Below are positions 46,621 through 55,348 of a stretch of DNA of 64,000 nt, one piece after another. Source of the DNA: Saprospiraceae bacterium (GTDB lineage: Bacteria; Bacteroidota; Bacteroidia; Chitinophagales; Saprospiraceae); NCBI GenBank assembly GCA_020846655.1, contig JADLDL010000039.1:1-64000 (forward strand). Direction: 5' to 3'. Numbering within the stretch: the first letter of the stretch is position 1; every line of letters starts with the position of its first letter. The notes beneath the pieces are model-generated. The model saw only the letters and a list, made by a program, of their open reading frames with translations, had not been told where the DNA came from and did no database searches. Position numbers and translations under genes: made by a program.

Positions 46621-46700
46621 TGTAGGGCGAATTTTCAATTCGCCCACACTGTAAACTTAGTAACACGCGTAGAGTGCGCGAATTGAAAATTCGCGCTACA
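46621..46700. repeat. 80-bp MITE-like inverted repeat
   Basis: tgtagggcgaattttcaattcgcc ... gcgcgaattgaaaattcgcgctaca; each arm is itself largely palindromic. Confidence 0.92.
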
Positions 46701-46704
46701 ACAG

Positions 46705-47250
46705 ATGAACTATTTTGAACTATACGGCATACCGGTTTCTTTTGTGGTGGACGAGCCCGCCCTGCGCCGAACGTATTATCAAAACAGCAAAAAATACCAC
46801 CCCGATTTCCATACCCAAGCCGATGCCCAGCAGCAAGCCGAAATGCTGGAACTGGCCACCCTGAACACCAAGGCGTTCCAAACCTTGTCGGACCCGGACC
46901 GCCGGATGCGCTATGTGCTGGAATCAAACGGGCTGCTGAGCGACGAAGGTAGTACCCCTGCCCTCCCCCAGGCGTTTTTGATGGATATGATGGAGATCAA
47001 TGAACAATTGATGGAACAGGAAATGGCCTTCGACCCCGACCGGCAACAGACGATCGAAAAGACCCTGGAGACCCTCGAAAAAGAACTCCAGGCGGCGGTT
47101 CAACCCGTCCTGGACCGCTACACGGCAGAAAACGGCAGCCGGGCAGATTTGGAAACCGTGCTGGATTTTTTTTTGAAAAAAAGATACTTGTTGCGCATTC
47201 AGGAAAATCTTTCTAAATTTGCGCCCCGCGCGGGAATGGCGGAATGGTAG
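46705..47250 (+). CDS. hscB: Fe-S cluster co-chaperone HscB
   Basis: NYFELYGIP, YYQNSKKYHPDFHTQ, TLNTKAFQTLSDPDRRMRYVLESNG. Confidence 0.9.
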   Translation: MNYFELYGIPVSFVVDEPALRRTYYQNSKKYHPDFHTQADAQQQAEMLELATLNTKAFQTLSDPDRRMRYVLESNGLLSDEGSTPALPQAFLMDMMEINEQLMEQEMAFDPDRQQTIEKTLETLEKELQAAVQPVLDRYTAENGSRADLETVLDFFLKKRYLLRIQENLSKFAPRAGMAEW

Positions 47251-47315
47251 ACGCGTTGGTCTCAAACACCAATGACTTCACGGTCGTGCGAGTTCGAGTC
47301 TCGCTTCCCGCACCA
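47230..47315 (+). tRNA. tRNA-Leu(CAA), CCA encoded
   Basis: Acceptor gcgggaa/ttcccgc, D-arm gcggaatggtagacgc, anticodon arm ttggt-ctCAAac-accaa, long variable arm, T-arm gcgagttcgagtctcgc, acca end. Confidence 0.96.
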
Positions 47316-47352
47316 CAGCATGTCAGATTCAGTTCTGGCATGCTGTTTTTTA
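47316..47352 (+). terminator. Intrinsic terminator immediately after the tRNA CCA
   Basis: cagcatgtcag-attcagtt-ctggcatgctg followed by tttttta. Confidence 0.85.
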
Positions 47353-47431
47353 TTCCGGGTATTGCGGAATTCCCGCCGATCGGCTTACATTGGCATCCAA
47401 GTTCCATTTGTTTTACCCAGCCGCTTCGCGC

Positions 47432-48109
47432 ATGGCCCTCATCGTCACACAAGACGGTTCGCATTCCATTTTTGCAGAACAATACGGCGTCACGTACCAC
47501 TCTAAGTATGGCGCGGTGACCGAATCGGCGCATGTGTTCATCGATGCCGGCCTCCGGTTTAAAGCCGTTGTGGAGCCACAGTTGGCCATCCTGGAAGTAG
47601 GTTTTGGCACCGGGCTGAATGCCTACATGACCTGGTTGGAAGCCGAACGCCGGAACCTCCAGGTGCAATACACCACCCTGGAGGCCTATCCGATTGAAAC
47701 GGAGGAAGCCCGCTTGTTCAATTTTGCCGAACAATTGCGCGTGCCTGGCCGGCAGGCCGATTTTGAACGCCTGCATACCTGTGCCTGGGGCCGGACCCTG
47801 AAACTATCCGAGCATTTTACCCTGCTCAAAAAACGCATCCGCCTGGAAAACTTCCGCGCCGCAGGGGCATTCGACCTGATTTATTTCGACGCGTTTGCCC
47901 CGCAGGCACAACCGGAATTGTGGACCGAAGCGATTTTTGAGCGCCTGTTTGCCGCCTTGCGCCCCGAGGGCGTGCTCGTCACCTATTGTGCCAAAGGCAA
48001 TTTCAAACGCACCCTGAAAAAAGTCGGCTTTGCTGTAGAGCGCCTGCCCGGCCCTCCGGGCAAACGCGAAATGACCCGCGCCCAAAAAGACGGTGCGCCG
48101 AGCACCTGA
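47432..48109 (+). CDS. mnmD: tRNA (mnm5s2U34)-methyltransferase MnmD-like
   Basis: MALIVTQDGSHSIFAEQYGVTYHSKYGAVTESAHVFI, LEVGFGTGLNAYMTWLEA, DLIYFDAFAPQAQPELWT. Confidence 0.92.
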   Translation: MALIVTQDGSHSIFAEQYGVTYHSKYGAVTESAHVFIDAGLRFKAVVEPQLAILEVGFGTGLNAYMTWLEAERRNLQVQYTTLEAYPIETEEARLFNFAEQLRVPGRQADFERLHTCAWGRTLKLSEHFTLLKKRIRLENFRAAGAFDLIYFDAFAPQAQPELWTEAIFERLFAALRPEGVLVTYCAKGNFKRTLKKVGFAVERLPGPPGKREMTRAQKDGAPST

Positions 48110-48169
48110 CAGCGGCCCATCCCTTGCATCCGTACACTTCGCCGAATCCGTCGGCCATCTATTTTTCCT

Positions 48170-49633
48170 ATGAAAAAATTGTTCTTTTTGCTGTTCGCCT
48201 GCCTGCTGGGGCAGAGCGCCATTGCGCAAACCAAGCGTCCCGCCGCCGCAGCGGCCAAACCGGTATCGTATGCCGGCCGGAAAGCCGTGCTGATCACCAC
48301 CGCCGCCAAAACCGACTACCGGCTCACGGCCACCGACACGCTGGCCTTCCGGCCGTTCAGCCAGCCGCCTGAAAACCAGCCTTGCGTATTTATTGACCCC
48401 GCCAAATCCTTTCAGACCTTCATCGGCATCGGCGCAGCCCTCACTGATGCGGCCGCCGAGACCTTTGCCAAAATGCCGGCCGACAAACAAGAGGCCATCC
48501 TGAAGGCTTTTTACGACAAAAAAACGGGCATTGGGTACAGCCTGGCCCGCACACACATCCACAGTTGCGATTTTTCGAGCGGGAGCTACACCTATGTGCA
48601 GGAAGGCGACAAGGCACTGAGCAGTTTCAGCATCGAGCACGACCAGCAGTACCGGATACCGTTTATCAAAAAAGCCATTGCGGCGGCCGGCGGCAAACTG
48701 AAGATGTTTGTGAGCCCCTGGAGTCCGCCAGCCTGGATGAAAGACAACAGCAGCATGCTGCAAGGCGGCAAACTCCTGCCCGAGTACTACCAAAGTTGGG
48801 CGGACTACTACATCAAGTTTATCAAGGCTTACGAAACCCAGGGCATTCCCGTTTGGGGGCTGACGGTGCAGAACGAGCCAATGGCCAAACAAACCTGGGA
48901 ATCCTGCCTCTACACCGCCGAAGACGAGCGCGATTTTATCAAAAAATACCTCGGCCCGACGCTGCGCCGCAACGGCATGCAGAACAAAAAACTCATCGCC
49001 TGGGACCACAACCGCGACCTCATTTACCAGCGGGCCTCTACCCTGCTGAGCGACCCCGAAGCCGCCAAATACATCTGGGGCATCGGGTTCCATTGGTACG
49101 AGAGCTGGACCGGCGCCCCTACCCCCGATAATGTGAAACGGGTGGCCGAAGCCTATCCGGACAAACCCCTGCTGCTCACCGAAGCCTGCAACGGGCCGTT
49201 CAGTTGGGCCACCTTCGAGCAGTGGAACTGGGGCGAAAACTACGGCCGGGAGATGATCTCCGACTTCAACAACGGCGCCACCGCCTGGACCGACTGGAAC
49301 ATCCTGCTTGATGAAACCGGCGGTCCCAACCACGTCAAAAACTTTTGTTTCGCCCCGATCCACGGCGATACCCGCGACGGCAGCCTGCATTTTATGAACT
49401 CGTATTACTACATCGGGCATTTTTCCAAATACATCCGTCCGGGCGCCAAGCGCATCATTTGCTCCTCCAACCGCGCCCAACTACTCACGACGGGCTTCCG
49501 GAACACCGACGGCAAAATAGCCGTCGTGGTGATGAACCCGGGCGACACGCCCCTGTCGTACCGCCTGTATGTAGGCGATCAGGCACTGGAGGCAGAGAGT
49601 TTGCCACACTCGATTGTGACGATACTGTTCTAA
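48170..49633 (+). CDS. GH30 family glycosidase (glucosylceramidase-like), secreted
   Basis: FIGIGAALTDAAAET, THIHSCDFSSGSYTYV, SPWSPPAWMKDN, GLTVQNEPMAKQTWESC, LLTEACNG. Confidence 0.94.
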   Translation: MKKLFFLLFACLLGQSAIAQTKRPAAAAAKPVSYAGRKAVLITTAAKTDYRLTATDTLAFRPFSQPPENQPCVFIDPAKSFQTFIGIGAALTDAAAETFAKMPADKQEAILKAFYDKKTGIGYSLARTHIHSCDFSSGSYTYVQEGDKALSSFSIEHDQQYRIPFIKKAIAAAGGKLKMFVSPWSPPAWMKDNSSMLQGGKLLPEYYQSWADYYIKFIKAYETQGIPVWGLTVQNEPMAKQTWESCLYTAEDERDFIKKYLGPTLRRNGMQNKKLIAWDHNRDLIYQRASTLLSDPEAAKYIWGIGFHWYESWTGAPTPDNVKRVAEAYPDKPLLLTEACNGPFSWATFEQWNWGENYGREMISDFNNGATAWTDWNILLDETGGPNHVKNFCFAPIHGDTRDGSLHFMNSYYYIGHFSKYIRPGAKRIICSSNRAQLLTTGFRNTDGKIAVVVMNPGDTPLSYRLYVGDQALEAESLPHSIVTILF

Positions 49634-49649
49634 AATTTGGCTTGTGGGG

Positions 49650-49740
49650 TATTGGGTATTGAGATATTGGATATTGGGATATTGGGATATTGGGATATTG
49701 GGATATTGGGATATTGGGATATTGGGATATTGGGATATTT
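49650..49740. repeat. Octamer tandem array (gatattgg)n
   Basis: Seven perfect consecutive gatattgg units 49678-49733 with degenerate flanks. Confidence 0.95.
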
Positions 49741-49761
49741 TGCTGAAAATCGCCTTGAAAT

Positions 49762-49803
49762 ATGGGCATTGAACAGGCTAAAATGGTTGTGTTCAATGCC
49801 CAT
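49762..49803. other. Perfect 14-bp hairpin
   Basis: atgggcattgaaca-ggctaaaatggttg-tgttcaatgcccat. Confidence 0.9.
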
Positions 49804-50122
49804 CATCAAGGTTCACTAGTTTGGGTTAGGGGTCTTCAGGTTCAATGGGCTAGGCGCGCATTGATTTTCTTTGCCCAGCGTTCGGCCCATTGCAATTCGC
49901 CGGCCACTTGAAGGCTTTCCTGGATATTGAACAATTCCAACACCACATCGGCATCGGTTTTTACGGCTGCCAGAAACCGCAGTTCGATGGTATCGATGAC
50001 CGGGTATTCCAGGCTGCGGTCGTTCAGGCTGCTGCCGTTTTTACAGCTTTGCAGCTTTGAATGCCGGCCAGGCGGATGCTTTGGGTTACTTCCTTGGATC
50101 ATCTATAACAACAAATTCGTCG

Positions 50123-50605
50123 TCAGGCTGGCAACCTTGCCTCTTCAAACGCGTGGAAATGTACTTCCCGGACGAAGCCCATATTGCCGAACAGTTTTTT
50201 GCCGCCGGGCAGGGTTTTCATGCGGCCGAGCCGCCGGTTGCCCCGCTCGATTTCAGCGGATGTGGCCGGGCGACGTTCGCCGAGTGTGCCGTAAATTTTG
50301 GTCATCGGAGGCGTGGCAAATGTTCCAAAAACCAGGCTTTTCAGCCAATACCAGCGCCCGCTGTTTACTGCCATGATACAGACCTTGGGGTTGGTGGCTG
50401 CGTTTTGGGGGAGGTTTCTGGTGAATATTTCAAAATAAAACCCTGAAAACCCATCCCGGTTGAGGAAAAACGAGCCAATTGGCGTGACGTGCGGTTGTCC
50501 GGCTGCGTCTACCGTTGCCACGGAAACGTGCAGGTTGGTGCCAAAGCCATGCCGGAAGTTCCGGCGGATGTTTGACCAGTTGTCTGCGGTAATCGGAGAA
50601 GCCAT
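50123..50605 (-). CDS. Pyridoxamine 5'-phosphate oxidase-family (PPOX) protein
   Basis: VSVATVDAAGQPHVTPIGSFFLN, NPKVCIMAV. Confidence 0.85.
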   Translation of the reverse strand: MASPITADNWSNIRRNFRHGFGTNLHVSVATVDAAGQPHVTPIGSFFLNRDGFSGFYFEIFTRNLPQNAATNPKVCIMAVNSGRWYWLKSLVFGTFATPPMTKIYGTLGERRPATSAEIERGNRRLGRMKTLPGGKKLFGNMGFVREVHFHAFEEARLPA

Positions 50606-50638
50606 AGAAATTGTTTTCTGATGAAAGGGGTGGCAAAA

Positions 50639-51445
50639 TTAACCGGTGGTATTATAAATTTTCCATTTCTGCCAGCCCCAAGTCCCCAATACTGCCAGGC
50701 CCCAGAACGTCACGAGCATGCCGATGTACTGCATCATACGTGGGTTGCCGTAATCGCACAGGAAAACCACGTCGGTCAGTCCGTGAAAGAGCGCGCAGGC
50801 CAGCAGGCTGCCCCTGGAGCCGTTGAACAGCCAGGTGAACAATACCCCGCCCGCCACGATGCTGAACAACCAGCCCGCCGCCCCCGCCAGGTCCATCGAC
50901 GCGTAGCCCGGCCGGTAGGCAAAAAGCGGCAGGTGCCACAGCGCCCAAAACACCGACAACACCAGGGTGGCACGCAGTGGGCTGTATTTTTCCTGCAACC
51001 GGGGCAGCGCAAAGCCCCGCCAGCCGACTTCTTCGCCGTAGCCGAAAAAGAAGATGTTGTACAGCAAAAACCCAACGACGCTCAACTCCGGAAACTCAGC
51101 ACTCCTGCCCATTTTTGAAAAATCGGGGAACATACCGTCCGAAAAACGGGCGATCAGGCCGCCGAGCAAGGCGAAAGCAAAGGGCAGCAATACGGCAATG
51201 GCCGTCCAGGCGAGTGGTTTGCCTTGAAAACAGCGTTTGCCCAGCACTTGGAGCCCCGGCTTGCCTTGGAACAAGGCGGTGGTGGCAAGGGCGGCGAGCA
51301 TCGGCCCCAGCCCGCCGAAGCCGTGCTGGTACGGCAAAAACGGGGTGGTCTTTAGCCCGAAAAACGGCAGCCACAGCGGCGCCCACAGCAGCCAGGAGAT
51401 GGCGCAGGCGAGCAGAAAAAAGATGGATAGTTCTTTGATGTTCAT
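50639..51445 (-). CDS. CPBP family intramembrane glutamic endopeptidase
   Basis: GYGEEVGWRGFALPRLQ, FWALWHLPLF, LFHGLTDVVFL. Confidence 0.93.
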   Translation of the reverse strand: MNIKELSIFFLLACAISWLLWAPLWLPFFGLKTTPFLPYQHGFGGLGPMLAALATTALFQGKPGLQVLGKRCFQGKPLAWTAIAVLLPFAFALLGGLIARFSDGMFPDFSKMGRSAEFPELSVVGFLLYNIFFFGYGEEVGWRGFALPRLQEKYSPLRATLVLSVFWALWHLPLFAYRPGYASMDLAGAAGWLFSIVAGGVLFTWLFNGSRGSLLACALFHGLTDVVFLCDYGNPRMMQYIGMLVTFWGLAVLGTWGWQKWKIYNTTG

Positions 51446-51614
51446 GGTGTTGCAGTTAAATATCATTTGAATAACCAGGCGTGTACGCCTGATACCTTGC
51501 GTTCGCCTGTTTCCCCGATCCATGAATTCAACACGTTGAGGGGCCTATCCAAATAGTTTTCTTGCAGCATATTGACCCAGATCCTTGCGGCAACAACCGG
51601 CGCGATTAAAAACA

Positions 51615-53831
51615 TCAAAATTGCCGCATCCAATTCATTTTCGCAATTGCCCCAGTCGTCCGGAACCGATCCATGCCCAAGTCGCTCCTCGTGTCGTTGA
51701 AAACGAGATACACGAAAGAAAGCGGGCGGTATTCCCAACTGACCCGAGCATTCCAGCGGCCCGTTTTGTCCAAACTGTTGTACTGGTAGAACACCGTGCC
51801 TTGCAACTGCGGGTTCAGGGCCAGGCGCAAACCGCCGGAATAGAGATGCACGTCTTTATCCTCATCCTTTTGGCCCAGCGACCTTGCCCGATTCAGTTCG
51901 TAGTCGAGTGTGAAGGCTGCGTGGGGTGTGGGCGCAATGCGCAGGTTGGTATTCAGGGTCAACAAGGTGCCATTGTAAAATTTGCCCATTTTCACACTCG
52001 CGGTGCCGGACAATTTGCGGCTTTGGTCGGTATTGTATTGGATTAAAACCGGCGTGTAAAAATAACGCCCCTGCTCGATTGGGATATCCAAGGGCGCAAA
52101 ATTAAAGTCAATATTTTGCCAGGTAGGGTACAGCGAAACTTCGAAAAAGGAGTTGTCTCTGAAAAACAAATAAACCGGAAATAAGTAAATGTCGGCCTGT
52201 TGAAATTTACCGTCGGAGGCACTGTGGTAATAGTTGACAAAAAAGCCAGGATCGGCGCGCCGGATAAGCGATTTTTCCTGCTTGGGTCGCCAGATATAAT
52301 AGCCGCCCGGGTTGTGGTGGACGACGTTGTTGCCAAAGGTAAAGCCCATACCTGGCAGGTAGTCTTTCGTAACCCATTTCGTTGCCCAGCCCGCGTACCA
52401 ATCGTTGAGGTTGAGGCCGGCATAGAGGTTTCCGGCATGTCCCAATTGGCTGAGGCTCTCGTCCCGACTGCCACTCCAAAGTCCATTGATGGTCCAGGAG
52501 TCATTGGGGCGGAGGAAAAAATCGGCAGTCAGGGTGGTGTTGTAGTTGCTGGGCAATCCACTGCCGGCCTCGTTGAACCGGTAGGTGAACATTGCGCCAA
52601 GGTTGTTCTGTTTCCCTAAATTTTTCTGAAAACGAGCCAGTGCAAAATTTGCCCCACCCTGGTCATCCGTCGGCCGCTGATGAACATAAAGCCCTGACAA
52701 GGTGCGCTTTTCGTTGCGGTCATTAAAACGCAGCCCAACATCAATCGGTACGGCGACGGCGTTAAACTGGCTGTTCGCCAGGCCAATACGCCGGCTAAAA
52801 TACGGATAAATGCTGCCGCCGTCTGAAGGATAGACGCCGCTGTTTTCAAGGAAAAATTGTCGCCTTTCAGGAAAAAACACATTGAACCGGGTCAGGTTGT
52901 TCACCGCCCTGTCTACATCCGCCTGTGCAAAATCGGTGTTAAACGTAAAATCGAGTACCGCATGGGAGTTGATAGCCCACTTGGCATCCCCCCCGATTTT
53001 GGGGTCGCTTGCTCCGGGCAGTTTCGTGTCGTTTAGGGTTCGATTTTCATAATTGTACAAAAGATAGGGGTTGATCCGCAAGTTTAGCGCCGGTTTGGGC
53101 AACTCCAAACCTTCTAGCCTTGCCGCATAGGTCATGCGATATGGCGAAAAGGCTTGCGGAATAGGCGGAAACACCGTTTGCTCGTAGCGGCGGCGGGCAA
53201 GCCTCGACGCCGTAAAACCCCAGTAAAGTGGTGCCCCACCGGCCTTCGGCGGCGCATAGCGCAAACTTTTAAATGGGATACTAAACTCCGCCGACCAGCC
53301 ATCCTCCAGGATTTTTGTTTTCACCGACCAGAGGGCGTCCCAGTCCTGGTCTTTGTAGTCATCATCAAACACTTGAACATCCCGCTGTGTGCCGAGCGGG
53401 GTGGTCTGGAACGAAACGCAGTAGCGGCGCAGGTTTTGCGGGTCGAGTTGAAAGAAAAAAATATCATTTTCGCCGAAGGTAAAATCCCGCCGAAAATCCT
53501 GTACCCGCACCCCGTTTTTACCTAAACTATCGCGGCAGAATACCCCTACGTACAGGTTTTTTTCATCAAAAAGGATTTTTACGTCGGTCGAAAAATCGTA
53601 GTGACCGCCTTGCTTGGGTTCTACCCTAAAAAAATCGGAGAGGGTTTGCGCCTGTAGCCAACCGGCCTCCTCCAGTACGCCATCCAGGTTTATTTTGGTG
53701 CTGGTTTTGACCGCCCGGATGCTAATTGGGGTTTCAGGTGGTGGAAAATTGAGGGCGGTGGAGTTGTTTTGCGCGAGGCCGTTTTGGAAAAAAACGATAC
53801 TCAGCAGAACGATGCATTGCCTATTTTTCAT
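51615..53831 (-). CDS. DUF5916 outer-membrane-associated protein with an N-terminal CBM9-like domain
   Basis: INLDGVLEEAGWLQAQTLSDFFRVEPKQG, GWSAEFSIPFKSLRY, NPYLLYNYENR; signal peptide. Confidence 0.88.
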   Translation of the reverse strand: MKNRQCIVLLSIVFFQNGLAQNNSTALNFPPPETPISIRAVKTSTKINLDGVLEEAGWLQAQTLSDFFRVEPKQGGHYDFSTDVKILFDEKNLYVGVFCRDSLGKNGVRVQDFRRDFTFGENDIFFFQLDPQNLRRYCVSFQTTPLGTQRDVQVFDDDYKDQDWDALWSVKTKILEDGWSAEFSIPFKSLRYAPPKAGGAPLYWGFTASRLARRRYEQTVFPPIPQAFSPYRMTYAARLEGLELPKPALNLRINPYLLYNYENRTLNDTKLPGASDPKIGGDAKWAINSHAVLDFTFNTDFAQADVDRAVNNLTRFNVFFPERRQFFLENSGVYPSDGGSIYPYFSRRIGLANSQFNAVAVPIDVGLRFNDRNEKRTLSGLYVHQRPTDDQGGANFALARFQKNLGKQNNLGAMFTYRFNEAGSGLPSNYNTTLTADFFLRPNDSWTINGLWSGSRDESLSQLGHAGNLYAGLNLNDWYAGWATKWVTKDYLPGMGFTFGNNVVHHNPGGYYIWRPKQEKSLIRRADPGFFVNYYHSASDGKFQQADIYLFPVYLFFRDNSFFEVSLYPTWQNIDFNFAPLDIPIEQGRYFYTPVLIQYNTDQSRKLSGTASVKMGKFYNGTLLTLNTNLRIAPTPHAAFTLDYELNRARSLGQKDEDKDVHLYSGGLRLALNPQLQGTVFYQYNSLDKTGRWNARVSWEYRPLSFVYLVFNDTRSDLGMDRFRTTGAIAKMNWMRQF

Positions 53832-53905
53832 ATAACAATAAACTTGGGAACGGCAGGGTTTCAGCAGCCGGGAACGGTTTCCGAACCCTGCCGTTTATCT
53901 TTTAT

Positions 53906-55336
53906 TCAATTGAAGATCAATGGCATACGCCTCGACGACCACCAAGCCCATGCCCCTGCCAACAGGCATTGCAACACGAGCCAGCCCAAGCCAGCCTGTC
54001 CGCCCGGCACAGTAGAGGCTTGTACCCGATCCGGAAAACGCATACACGCTTCATAGTCTGCCGGAGTGAGGCTTTGGTCGGCTTCGAATTTTTTCATAAA
54101 CCACGCTGCCCAGTTTCGCTGCGCCTCGTCGAGTTGCGGTTCTATGGATTTCAGCGCGCGCTGGCTCGTCCTGGCAAGTTCAGTCATCTGCCGGTGAACG
54201 CTCAGCGCCGGCGAAGCCAGTGTCAGGCTTTCGGCAAATGCGGCCTGCCGCTCGGCCGGAGCCACATAAAATTGCTCGATACTGTCTTTGATGTTTTGGT
54301 CGAATGCGTACAGGTAAAAATCTTCCCGGTACCAATCCTTCCAGCCTTTATCGGCTTCGGCTTTGCGCGTATAACTGGGGTGTTGCTTGTAAAAATCGTC
54401 CAACAACCCTTCTCGTTTCGACTCGATGTAGCGGTCTGCTTCGCGGAGTTGGTTCAGAAAGGTAGCCCTCGACGGTACGGGGTGTATTTTTTCTGCCAAC
54501 ATACTTGCCAGCGCGGGTACGATAAGCGTAAGCAGCAACCAGGCGCCGATACAGAGCAGGGCATTTTGGGCCGAAGAGCCTCCCCGCAAGTTGATACCCA
54601 GGGCGACCAGGAACCAGAACAAAGAATACAACAGCGCCACCGTTACCGTTTGCCAGGCAGCCGGTGTGGTTAGTGCAATGCCCGACATGGCCAGTCCAGG
54701 CAGCACAACGGCTAATATTAATGCACCGAGAAAGGTGCAACGCGCCATCATTTTATGAAAAAACAGGCGCCCGGCTGCCTGTGGCTGCGCCAATTGCAGG
54801 GCCAGGGTACCCTGTTCTCGTTCGCCGGAAATCAGGTTGAAGGATACGGCAATGACCAACAGGGGCAGCAGGTAAACCAGCACAAACGACAAATCAAAGG
54901 CCCCAAAGGCCAGGTTATCGGGGTTCTCCAATTCGCTGCCCCCCCAGGGCTCTTTGCCCATGAGGGTGAGTCGCCAGGCATTGTGGTGCAGGTCGCTCAT
55001 ACCGGTGGCGAGGACGCTTTGTGGCGTGGGTTCGATAGCGGTGACCCGCCCGCCTCGCCACATGCCACCCACAACGATCACATTGGTGGGGTCTTGCCAC
55101 CAGCCATTCGCGGTTTTTAGTTTGCGGGCAATACTGTCTGCCTGCCCTTTTTGTTTTTCCAGGTCCAGTTGCTGTGTTTCAAGCATTTTGCCGATGGCGG
55201 TCTGCTTTTCGGCAGCCCGGTAACGTCCGTTTTGCAGACCAAACCCAACACTGAGCGCCAACACAAATAGCAACAACCACGCGAGTGGGCTGCGCAAGAA
55301 GCGCAGGAATTCGTATCTTATTTGTAATAAAAACAT
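53906..55336 (-). CDS. ABC-2 type transporter permease (DUF3526-like)
   Basis: SFNLISGEREQGTLALQLAQPQAAGRLFFHKM; multi-TM; paired with the next permease. Confidence 0.85.
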   Translation of the reverse strand: MFLLQIRYEFLRFLRSPLAWLLLFVLALSVGFGLQNGRYRAAEKQTAIGKMLETQQLDLEKQKGQADSIARKLKTANGWWQDPTNVIVVGGMWRGGRVTAIEPTPQSVLATGMSDLHHNAWRLTLMGKEPWGGSELENPDNLAFGAFDLSFVLVYLLPLLVIAVSFNLISGEREQGTLALQLAQPQAAGRLFFHKMMARCTFLGALILAVVLPGLAMSGIALTTPAAWQTVTVALLYSLFWFLVALGINLRGGSSAQNALLCIGAWLLLTLIVPALASMLAEKIHPVPSRATFLNQLREADRYIESKREGLLDDFYKQHPSYTRKAEADKGWKDWYREDFYLYAFDQNIKDSIEQFYVAPAERQAAFAESLTLASPALSVHRQMTELARTSQRALKSIEPQLDEAQRNWAAWFMKKFEADQSLTPADYEACMRFPDRVQASTVPGGQAGLGWLVLQCLLAGAWAWWSSRRMPLIFN

Positions 55337-55348
55337 GATTTTCAGATG

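Noticed and set aside
47804-49480. 558-aa minus-strand ORF
   Set aside because: Antisense shadow of the GH30 and mnmD genes.
49842-50102. 86-aa minus-strand ORF
   Set aside because: Some coding-like character near its end (AGELQWAERWAKKINARLA) but no recognisable domain and an odd N-terminus; could be a gene remnant. Not enough to call a pseudogene.
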